DNA of 64,000 nucleotides from the NCBI RefSeq assembly GCF_003852535.1, contig NZ_QAJP01000004.1:1-64000 (forward strand), written 5' to 3'. This DNA comes from Herminiimonas sp. KBW02. Lineage in GTDB: Bacteria > Pseudomonadota > Gammaproteobacteria > Burkholderiales > Burkholderiaceae_D. The translations under genes and the position numbers were made by a program. Positions 17,767-24,742 of this stretch are shown piece after piece. Every line of letters begins with the position of its first letter. Positions within the stretch are counted from its first letter, which is position 1. The notes under the pieces are model-generated. The model was given only the letters and a program-made list of their open reading frames with translations, was not told where the DNA came from and did no database searches.

Positions 17767-17934
17767 GTGAACATATATAGGTTCAAGCTTTCGGCTTGGT
17801 TAAAGACCGAGGCGGCTACGTCGCGTAAGCAACGACGGACTTTGAAAAAGACGCACATCGATCTATGTGCATTGGGATTTGATGGGTCGTATGACCGGGT
17901 CTCAGCCTTCGCAAGGCGATGGAAGGTGGATCAG
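17767..17934 (+). pseudogene. IS21-family IstA transposase fragment
   Basis: The translated segment contains LSAWLKTEAATSRKQRR and LCALGFDGSYDRVSAFARRWK, which match an internal stretch of IstA from IS21-type elements, just after the N-terminal helix-turn-helix. Only about 55 residues remain, with no catalytic DDE part and no istB, so this is a decayed remnant. It marks past insertion at the edge between ordinary genes and the accessory element. Confidence 0.65.
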
Positions 17935-17995
17935 TTTTCGGTAACAATAATTTATGAGCAACAGGCCGTTTTGACTAAAAGACGAACAATATCAG

Positions 17996-18721
17996 ATGGA
18001 AAATATGGAAAATATGGAGTGGCTACTCGACTTGCAGGATGACTCCAGCAACGAACGGTGGTTTGATGCCGCTGTGCAGATCAAGTATGAATATCAGCGG
18101 ATATTACGAGAAAATTTTGATTCAGATGTCGCCAGTCTTCAGGCATATCTGCATCGAGTGGCTCAACTTGGTGCACTTCCTGGTTGGCCTAGACAGTATT
18201 GGACGGAAGAAAGCTTCGATGAGCAGGCATTTGTAGAGTTGATCGATACTTATCCTCTAGCCTCCGAAATTCTGACGGATAGCGATGGCGTGTATCGCGA
18301 AAATATGGTGTGTTTTTGTAGCGAATTATTGAGAGCTAAACTCGCACTCAAGACTGGTCTAAGGGAAAAAGCATGGTGGCATTTGTCTCGTGCCAGTTTT
18401 TATGACGGGCAAGCACAGGGGTATTACCTAAGGGTAAAGCCAGCGGAGGATAAACGGAGGAGCGGGAAAAAAGGCGGGATATCTAAAGAGAAAAATAAGC
18501 GGCAAGCGGTTCGGAATGCTTGTATGCAACATCTAAAAAATGATTGTCCCCTAGGGGGGTGGAGCTCTACGAGTGTCGCTATCGCTGCCGTAGCTCCAAA
18601 GGTCGAAAAAATGATTAGAAAACAACGCGAAGAAGTCGATGTCCATGAGCTTCTTTACGCTTGGTTGAACGGTGACCTAGAAGTCCAACAAGCAGGTGGT
18701 TTCAAAATGCCATGCGCATGA
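17996..18721 (+). CDS. Hypothetical protein, possible element cargo
   Basis: This protein of up to 241 residues is helical and basic in its second half, with the cluster KPAEDKRRSGKKGG. I do not recognise a family. The N-terminus is encoded by a short tandem repeat (ATGGAAAAT twice, then ATGGAG), so three starts at 17996, 18005 and 18014 are possible. The central residues (ELLRAKLALKTGLREKAWWHL) suggest a helical bundle. Similar-looking hypothetical genes are common near integrated elements. It lies between the IS21 scar and the AlpA gene. Confidence 0.55.
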   Translation: MENMENMEWLLDLQDDSSNERWFDAAVQIKYEYQRILRENFDSDVASLQAYLHRVAQLGALPGWPRQYWTEESFDEQAFVELIDTYPLASEILTDSDGVYRENMVCFCSELLRAKLALKTGLREKAWWHLSRASFYDGQAQGYYLRVKPAEDKRRSGKKGGISKEKNKRQAVRNACMQHLKNDCPLGGWSSTSVAIAAVAPKVEKMIRKQREEVDVHELLYAWLNGDLEVQQAGGFKMPCA

Positions 18722-19181
18722 TTGCGGTATGGTCGAGCGGTATACGACATTAGCCGATTGAGTAACGTCTCTGATGCGTGCGTTAGCATGCGTTAGTGCA
18801 ACGTCGAATCTCCATCAAGCACGGCATGATTACATTTCGCCTGCGCGTTCCCACGACGCTGTAGGTCCCTCGTCGGACGTTCCGTGAGTGCCCGACTTCC
18901 TGCTATCAATCTTGTCGTTCTGGCGAATCATGAACTCGGGTAGTTTTTGTAAATTCGTTTAGTGACCTCGGGCCAGGCGCGCACGTAATTCTTGCGACGA
19001 TCTATTTCCTCCTACTATCGCCACACATTAATTTCATATCGCTCGACTCGCGTAGTTGCCGATCACATCGTTTCCTAAATGAAGAAGGTAATTTTTTACA
19101 GGTGCTAGGTATCGCGAATTTGGCCCTAATCCTTAATCATTCGTCGAGCTGCAATTCGCAGCGTTCAAAAAAGGATTAGCT
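18722..19181. other. 460-base intergenic region, possible left end of the element
   Basis: No convincing gene is present. There is a short repeated GCGTTAG around a GCATGC at about 18780-18797. The alpA leader contains an inverted repeat at 19126-19179. I could not find a copy of the ssrA 3' end here by eye. Confidence 0.4.
19126..19179 (+). promoter_or_regulatory. Nested inverted repeats overlapping the alpA ribosome binding site
   Basis: CTAATCCTT (19126-19134) is the exact complement of AAGGATTAG (19171-19179), and the second arm includes the AAGGA ribosome binding site of alpA. A second stem, GCTGC/GCAGC (19148-19152 with 19158-19162), lies inside the loop. If transcribed as one leader, this fold would hide the ribosome binding site. 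Function is inferred. Confidence 0.5.
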
Positions 19182-19466
19182 ATGTACAGAACGACACCGG
19201 TAGATACCATTTCGACAACTAAGACCAACTCCAATAGCATGATTACGTCGGGCAACGTCGCTTTATTTTCATCTCAAAAAGATAATTCACTGCGCATCCT
19301 GCGCATGAAGCAACTGATTGAGCGCACACAATTATCGCGCTCGACTTTGTACTGGCTTATTGTGAACGACCCAACTTTTCCTCGCAAAATCAAATTGTCT
19401 GTACGTACCGTTGGTTATTGCGAATTTTCGGTTGATGCCTGGATTGCATCGCGCATCGCGGCATAG
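19182..19466 (+). CDS. AlpA-family phage-type regulator
   Basis: This 94-residue protein has a C-terminal AlpA-type helix-turn-helix (MKQLIERTQLSRSTLYWLI, then PTFPRKIKL and FSVDAWIASRIA) after a nonconserved N-terminus. AlpA proteins are known from E. coli CP4-57, a P4-like prophage inserted at ssrA, where AlpA activates integrase expression and excision. An analogous role here is inference, supported by the integrase and ssrA at the far right. AAGGA sits at the correct distance upstream but may be hidden in a leader hairpin. Confidence 0.85.
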   Translation: MYRTTPVDTISTTKTNSNSMITSGNVALFSSQKDNSLRILRMKQLIERTQLSRSTLYWLIVNDPTFPRKIKLSVRTVGYCEFSVDAWIASRIAA

Positions 19467-19479
19467 TCGGAGAGAAAAA

Positions 19480-20835
19480 ATGACTAATTTAACTATGTCA
19501 TTGAAGCATATGGCTACGTATCCTTTTGGGCAGCCACTGGGTGGACTTTTGATGCCTCAGGCGTCATTGTCTCCCCCCGATCTAATGCCTTTCCCTAGCC
19601 ATTATTATCCGGATGAATTGGGCCAAATGATGAAGCAATTGTGCGGCAGTGGTGCCATCCCGCCTGAACTTGTTGGTACGCAATTAGCTATTTTTTGCGC
19701 TTTGGCCGCTCAAGGGGTTGCTGATGTCGCATGGCCAAACGAACAGCCTATGCCTGTCGGCATTAGCGCTGTAATGGGTGTGGGTGCCTCCACTGGCAAG
19801 AGTTTTATCGAAAAAATACTCAAGGCTCCCTTCAGCCCCTATCGAGAAGTTCATACGGATGCCAGCGGTGAAAAATACGGTTTCTTGATCGAGGATGCTT
19901 CGCGTGAATCTCTGATTGATAGCATGCGTGAATGGCCGGTAGCCGGCTTGATAACGGATGAAGCGGGCATGCTCAAGCCATTACTGCGCCATGCTCACAC
20001 ATTGGCAAAATTGTCAGATGGCTCTTCGTTGCATCACGCACGCAAGGCCACAGGCAGAACTCAGGTGAAGGATCCCCGCCTGGTGATGTTGCTGATGGAG
20101 CAGCCTGACTTGTTCCAAGAAACAAAAATCAAGTTAGGTGCAAAAAAGGGTGGCGTCGGGTTGATCAATCGTTGTTTTGTGGTGTCGATACCGCACAAGC
20201 TGTCCGAGGGTACATACGATGACGTAAAACTCTCACACGATATGACTGTTTGGTATGAGAAAAAAGTAACCGAGTTGATGGACGCTAGCATTTTCTATCT
20301 GAAAGGTGAGACAGCGAAGCGCCCAATACTTAAATTAAGCAATGATGCCCTTCGTCATTTTAAAGGATTGAGTCAGCACGCGAGCAAACAATGCTTGCCT
20401 GGTTCGGATTGGTTCTTCATTTCGGAGTATATCGGTCGTCATGCTGAACGTGTCCTGCGATTGGCGGCGATTTTTCATGTCTTCATGCATGGTACTAGCG
20501 GCGAAATATCTCTCGATACTTTGTTACGCGCTGAGGGCTTGGGTAACTGGTATATAGAGTCGTTTGCGCAGATCGCCTACGAACCGCCAAAGACGACTCA
20601 GGCCGAAGATGATGCTGACAAGCTCGCGGATTGTTTTTACCAATTTTTCTACCAGACCCGGTATTTACAGTTCCCCATGTCTGATCTTCGACATACGGCA
20701 TTATCAATTGGCCTTACGCCTACTCGTGTTACTCGAGCGCTGGCTACTCTTGGTGAGCAAGGGCGCATTCGTGTCTTCGTACACCTCAAAAAGCCTTGGG
20801 TTGAGTTGAACGCATCACGCTTCCCTCAATACTGA
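19480..20835 (+). CDS. DUF3987 (YfjI-like) protein
   Basis: This 451-residue DUF3987-family protein has a P-loop-like segment, GVGASTGKSFIEK, near residue 110 and the later LITDEAGMLKPLLRHAHTL as a Walker B-like acidic strand. The C-terminal part looks like a winged helix (LGLTPTRVTRALATLGEQGRIRV-type segment). Such proteins are common in P4-like elements and are thought to act in replication or its control. A GGAGAG site precedes the ATG at 19480; the frame overlaps the end of alpA upstream but that extension is unlikely. Confidence 0.8.
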   Translation: MTNLTMSLKHMATYPFGQPLGGLLMPQASLSPPDLMPFPSHYYPDELGQMMKQLCGSGAIPPELVGTQLAIFCALAAQGVADVAWPNEQPMPVGISAVMGVGASTGKSFIEKILKAPFSPYREVHTDASGEKYGFLIEDASRESLIDSMREWPVAGLITDEAGMLKPLLRHAHTLAKLSDGSSLHHARKATGRTQVKDPRLVMLLMEQPDLFQETKIKLGAKKGGVGLINRCFVVSIPHKLSEGTYDDVKLSHDMTVWYEKKVTELMDASIFYLKGETAKRPILKLSNDALRHFKGLSQHASKQCLPGSDWFFISEYIGRHAERVLRLAAIFHVFMHGTSGEISLDTLLRAEGLGNWYIESFAQIAYEPPKTTQAEDDADKLADCFYQFFYQTRYLQFPMSDLRHTALSIGLTPTRVTRALATLGEQGRIRVFVHLKKPWVELNASRFPQY

Positions 20836-20851
20836 TCATCAGACTGTTTGC

Positions 20852-20877
20852 CATGAATGCATTGACATGCATTCATG
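20852..20877. repeat. 10-bp perfect inverted repeat with TGAATGCA motifs
   Basis: CATGAATGCA (20852-20861) and TGCATTCATG (20868-20877) form a perfect 10-bp inverted repeat with a 6-base loop, directly after the DUF3987 gene. GTGAATGCA recurs about 90 bases on, in GTGAATGCAGTTTCATGG. It could be a transcription signal or part of a replication or operator region. The T run needed for a terminator is not obvious. Confidence 0.5.
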
Positions 20878-21092
20878 CGCTTTTATGCCCTGTCGTATCG
20901 GAATAACTAAGCATATCGACCATCTTGCAGAAACATCGGTGAGGGTGGCGGCTCGGATTTCCGTGAATGCAGTTTCATGGATGTTTTCTGAAGCGCTGAA
21001 TTCTGGTTATTAGTGAGATATGCGTTGGTACAAGTGGTTATCCATGCCTCAGATAGCGATAGGGATCAATACCAATATTTGAAGAAATTTAT

Positions 21093-22244
21093 ATGAATGC
21101 CAATATTAATTTATACACCTTGAAAGCTACCAACGGTACGAACTACATCATGCCCTATGCCTTAGGTGATATCCACCAGTTGATGAGTTTTATGGGTCTG
21201 GTCATCAATAGTCAAGTGTTGATGGGTAGTGCGAGTAGTAACAGAAGATATGCCCGCGAACTTAAGAAAACGAGGCTTCATCTCCATATGAAGTGTCTAC
21301 CTGAATATATTCAGCTTTATTCAAAGAACTACTATTTTTCACCATTGCTTGATTTCTTCTTCGAGCAATATCGTATTCATCCGATCCATGAATGCCTAAC
21401 GCTTGATGAGTTTGATTCAGACGACATCGATATATTTAATAACTTCATTTCGACAATGCGCCAGCACGCAACAGAGGTAAAGCTAAAGAAAAAGGTGGCT
21501 GATTGGCTAAGCAAAAGCAAGAAGAATCAAAAAAGCCTTATGGCGTTTGAAAACAAGTTGTTTAAAAAGAATGCGCGATTGATGGTGATTCGCTTGGATT
21601 TTAACTATCACAAGGCTGAGTTTTCGCCAGCCGAAATCGAAGAACTATGTACGCAGAATGCTGCATTGAAAGAGCGTGACCTATCCGACTATTGGGCTGG
21701 GGATGACCTTTCAGAAAAACGAGTCATGAAAGGGCGTATTGCGTTAGAAGAGGTTCAGCGTGACCGGAAGCATTTATTCGGAAACATGAAAGGCAAGCCT
21801 TCTTTATTTGAGCATCTGGTCGGCTATGCGTGGCGTATTGAATGCGGGCATGAGGCCGGCTATCACTTGCACGTCATGTTTTTCTTTGATGGTTCATATG
21901 TCCAGAAGCATGAATATCTCGCTCAAGAAATTGGCGAATACTGGCGTGATGTCATCACGAAAGGCCGTGGCTACTTTGAAAGCTGTAACAGGAACAAGAC
22001 AAAGTACGGTGGTTACTGGGCGCTTGGCACAATCAATCACTGGGAAGTTGCGAGACGGAATAACTTGAAAGCTGCGATGCAATATTTTTGCAAGACGAAT
22101 CAGATCGTTCAGGTGGTTCCGTATCGTGGATGCCATCTTTTTGGAACTGGGTTTGCTCGTCGTGACCGTGGAAAGGGAAATCATAGTGGCCGGCCTCGCA
22201 CGCGTGGCGACTCACCCACACCAAACCAAGGCTCGGCTCTGTGA
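21093..22244 (+). CDS. Inovirus Gp2-like/YagK-YfjJ domain replication protein
   Basis: This 383-residue protein resembles the inovirus Gp2 family and the YagK/YfjJ domain group. It has the His-rich segment GYHLHVMFFFDGSYVQKHEY and the preceding ARLMVIRLDFNYHK. The pattern 'U-x-HxH' with hydrophobic strands suggests an HUH-type replication fold, while the catalytic Tyr is not assigned. It likely supports element replication or its control. GAAG precedes the ATG at 21093. It sits between DUF3987 and a membrane protein, an arrangement seen in P4-like and satellite elements. Confidence 0.72.
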   Translation: MNANINLYTLKATNGTNYIMPYALGDIHQLMSFMGLVINSQVLMGSASSNRRYARELKKTRLHLHMKCLPEYIQLYSKNYYFSPLLDFFFEQYRIHPIHECLTLDEFDSDDIDIFNNFISTMRQHATEVKLKKKVADWLSKSKKNQKSLMAFENKLFKKNARLMVIRLDFNYHKAEFSPAEIEELCTQNAALKERDLSDYWAGDDLSEKRVMKGRIALEEVQRDRKHLFGNMKGKPSLFEHLVGYAWRIECGHEAGYHLHVMFFFDGSYVQKHEYLAQEIGEYWRDVITKGRGYFESCNRNKTKYGGYWALGTINHWEVARRNNLKAAMQYFCKTNQIVQVVPYRGCHLFGTGFARRDRGKGNHSGRPRTRGDSPTPNQGSAL

Positions 22245-22305
22245 TTTTTTATATCCGTTTTTGTCCTTTTTCTTTTAGATCAAGGACTTATTGAAAAACA
22301 AAACA

Positions 22306-22340
22306 ATTGGGGTAGGTGTGGTTAGGTACGCCTACCCAAT
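22306..22340. other. Imperfect hairpin before the membrane protein gene
   Basis: ATTGGGGTAGG and CCTACCCAAT pair, except for one bulged G, around a 14-base loop. It lies between the Gp2-like gene and the next start. It could be a weak terminator or a processing site. Confidence 0.35.
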
Positions 22341-22361
22341 GAAAAAATATTGAGGTTACTT

Positions 22362-23330
22362 ATGAATATGGGAAGCAAGGATCCGGCGTGGTTCGGGTGT
22401 GCGATGTTGGCAATCTTCGCTACGGGGATTTCGCTCAGTCTATCGGTAATTACCGGATGGCAGGTAGGGGATTTCTTTGTGACGAAAGCAATGATGGCTG
22501 CGGTTGGTGTATTGGCAGTGATGGCAGCGCATTTAATGCCAGCTTTATACGCTTCGAAATCGCACAAAGTACGCTTTGTCGGTCTGACGTTATGGCTGTT
22601 TTGTGTGACATACGTGGCGTTTAGTCATGCGAATTTCTTTCTGCTATCGCAGCAGCAGGCTGGAATGCAGCGGGAAATGGCAATCACGTCTTCGCCCGTA
22701 ATTGGCAAACCGCAGAAGGATTTGATTGAGGTTTTGAATGACAAGGTCAAGGTGCAGACTGAGTTAGCGAAAATACAATTTCGCTGTCAGGAAGCCTGTA
22801 CCCGACTGGCTTCGACGAAGGCAAATCTTGAGGCTCGGCTAGCGGTATTGGAGGAACAGGAATCAGTCGCTAGAAACTGGCAGAAGAAGTTGGAGCAGCA
22901 ACAGAAACGTCAGGAAATTGCCCAAAACAACCCGGCATTAAGTCGATTGGCGGAGTGGTCGAATATGACGATTACCCATTTGGAACTCATCATGGGAATA
23001 GTCTTTTCCCTTATTCTTGAAGGGGTGGCCTGCTTTTGTTGGTACTTGGTACTGCAGCGACGTGATTTCTCTTTGACTCATCCCATTGTGACTCCAGTCG
23101 TGGCACCAGTCACGGTAATTGAGGATGTGACGAGCGCAAGTCAGATTAGTCAGATGCCAGTTTCACAGCAGTACGATGATCTAGTTGAAAAACTGGCGCA
23201 GTTAGTCAAAGGCGGGCACATTAAGCTGACTGTTGCGAGTATCCGCGAGTATTGTCGTTGTGCACAGGGTAAAGCTGCAGATCTGAAACGACTGGTCCAG
23301 GAGAGAGTAGATGGAGAATGCGCAGTTTAA
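22362..23330 (+). CDS. Membrane protein with coiled coil
   Basis: This protein of about 322 residues begins with three hydrophobic segments (roughly residues 5-90), then a long coiled coil (about 95-195) rich in Glu, Lys and Gln with two Cys in FRCQEACTRL, then another membrane segment (LIMGIVFSLILEGVACFCWYL) and a soluble tail. The tail ends in a short helical region, VASIREYCRCAQGKAADLKRL, that resembles a winged helix or KfrA-like domain. I do not recognise a family. GAGG lies 6 bases before the ATG at 22362. It is downstream of the replication-like genes and convergent with the Wadjet operon. Confidence 0.65.
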   Translation: MNMGSKDPAWFGCAMLAIFATGISLSLSVITGWQVGDFFVTKAMMAAVGVLAVMAAHLMPALYASKSHKVRFVGLTLWLFCVTYVAFSHANFFLLSQQQAGMQREMAITSSPVIGKPQKDLIEVLNDKVKVQTELAKIQFRCQEACTRLASTKANLEARLAVLEEQESVARNWQKKLEQQQKRQEIAQNNPALSRLAEWSNMTITHLELIMGIVFSLILEGVACFCWYLVLQRRDFSLTHPIVTPVVAPVTVIEDVTSASQISQMPVSQQYDDLVEKLAQLVKGGHIKLTVASIREYCRCAQGKAADLKRLVQERVDGECAV

Positions 23331-23501
23331 AAGTCATTAGGGAGCTTGATCTGCGCGAATGATTATTTGTGACGTGCCTATTGGTGGACGAGAGACAGTT
23401 AGAAAACGGCCGATATCAGTATTTGATATCGGCTTAGTTTTAGACGCATTTGCAACTTGGTGGTCGCAACTATACGCATGCAATCGCTTTATCTTTGATG
23501 A

Positions 23502-24731
23502 TTAGAGCCACGCCTCTTGTTCAGCCTTACGTCCTTCCTGGGCCATAGCCTCGCACAAAGCACGTAACGTCGGTTGGAGATCTGCCTTCGCAAGCAGGAC
23601 GCCTAGTAAGCGCCGATCATGATCATTTAATGGCCAACGCTGAATAGTGGCTTCCCATTGTGGGACTCCCATCAAGTGTGGCTCCCAACTAGAACCTTGC
23701 TCTTCCCAAAGCCGTCCAACCCCGCAAGCGATGTCAATACCAGCTGGATCAGCATCAGCACTAATCCAGCATGGCGCAGGGGCAAGGCGTAGCAGGTTGG
23801 ACATAGTGAGCATCCAATCATGAGAAGGGCGACCAGGCATCCAGACTACTGCTATTCCCTGTTGGCGCTGGCTAGCCTGTTTTTCGAAACTTGCGCGATT
23901 TTCAATTAGCCACCAGCGTTCGGGTGGGCTCACAGCTTCCAAGTTCCTTAGATCCGCCAACGGTAAGCCTAAGCAATGCAATGGCGCTAGGTCAACCTTA
24001 TGTTTCCCCCAGAGTAGCTCAATGTCTCCTGCTAACCAAGCGACTTGAGCAAAACGGGCTATGCCTAGTCGTTCTAGATCAAAGATCGATTCCAACCAAT
24101 GCCATTCGGCAGCTGTCAGCGCCTTGGTTGCATCTCGGGCATGTAGGGCAAAATTGCGACGCGACCCTTCCTGCCGGCTATCGTGCCACGTAGCGATAGA
24201 CTTCAGTAGAGAAAATCGGCTATCCAAGACTTCTAGACGCAATGATTTGTCTTGTTCCAGCTCGGTCACAGCTCGAGACAACTCGTCCAGCAAGTCAGGG
24301 TCTAGTGCTGGCACGACTGTCGTGGTGCACCTTACCTGTAGCCAATCTACTATCTCTCCGACTTTTTCCTGGCGTGCCTGTAAACGCTGACTGGCGCTGG
24401 ATAGACCCATTAAACTTTGTAAATGAGGCAAGTCACGCCAGGTAATGGATTCCCATAGCCAGTTACCGCCAGCGAGCTGTTCACGCCGCGATATCCATCC
24501 ATTGTTCAGCATTTTTTGGCAGAGGTCTTCCGCTCGCTCGATAGATATATCGCTGGTTTGAGCTTCTTTCAGCAATGCTCCACGTTTACGTGTTTGAGCA
24601 TCACTACGTGCCCAACGTAATAAAAGTGCTTTCTGATCGGCATCGAGCAAAGGCAGCGTTAGCGGTACAGGCTTAGAGGAGCACAAGTCGCGCGCGTTGC
24701 GACCTTTGGGCGTGACTCCTATATCTTGCAT
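23502..24731 (-). CDS. jetD: Wadjet JetD, Toprim-type nuclease
   Basis: JetD is the nuclease subunit of Wadjet, which cuts small circular DNA after loop extrusion by JetABC. This 409-residue protein has an N-terminal arm and a C-terminal Toprim-like domain. The acidic motifs WWLIENRASFEKQ and WISADADPAGIDIA fit the Toprim Glu and DxD pair. The start at 24731 is chosen because it lies 11 bases after the jetC stop and has AGG upstream; an in-frame start at 24791 would overlap jetC. It is the last gene of the operon. The exact Wadjet type is not settled. Confidence 0.88.
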   Translation of the reverse strand: MQDIGVTPKGRNARDLCSSKPVPLTLPLLDADQKALLLRWARSDAQTRKRGALLKEAQTSDISIERAEDLCQKMLNNGWISRREQLAGGNWLWESITWRDLPHLQSLMGLSSASQRLQARQEKVGEIVDWLQVRCTTTVVPALDPDLLDELSRAVTELEQDKSLRLEVLDSRFSLLKSIATWHDSRQEGSRRNFALHARDATKALTAAEWHWLESIFDLERLGIARFAQVAWLAGDIELLWGKHKVDLAPLHCLGLPLADLRNLEAVSPPERWWLIENRASFEKQASQRQQGIAVVWMPGRPSHDWMLTMSNLLRLAPAPCWISADADPAGIDIACGVGRLWEEQGSSWEPHLMGVPQWEATIQRWPLNDHDRRLLGVLLAKADLQPTLRALCEAMAQEGRKAEQEAWL

Positions 24732-24742
24732 AGCCTGCCTGC

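Noticed and set aside
18722-19181. Possible left attachment site
   Set aside because: I found no copy of the ssrA 3' end or of the 20-bp junction repeat here by eye. A computed search with mismatches would be needed before placing a boundary.
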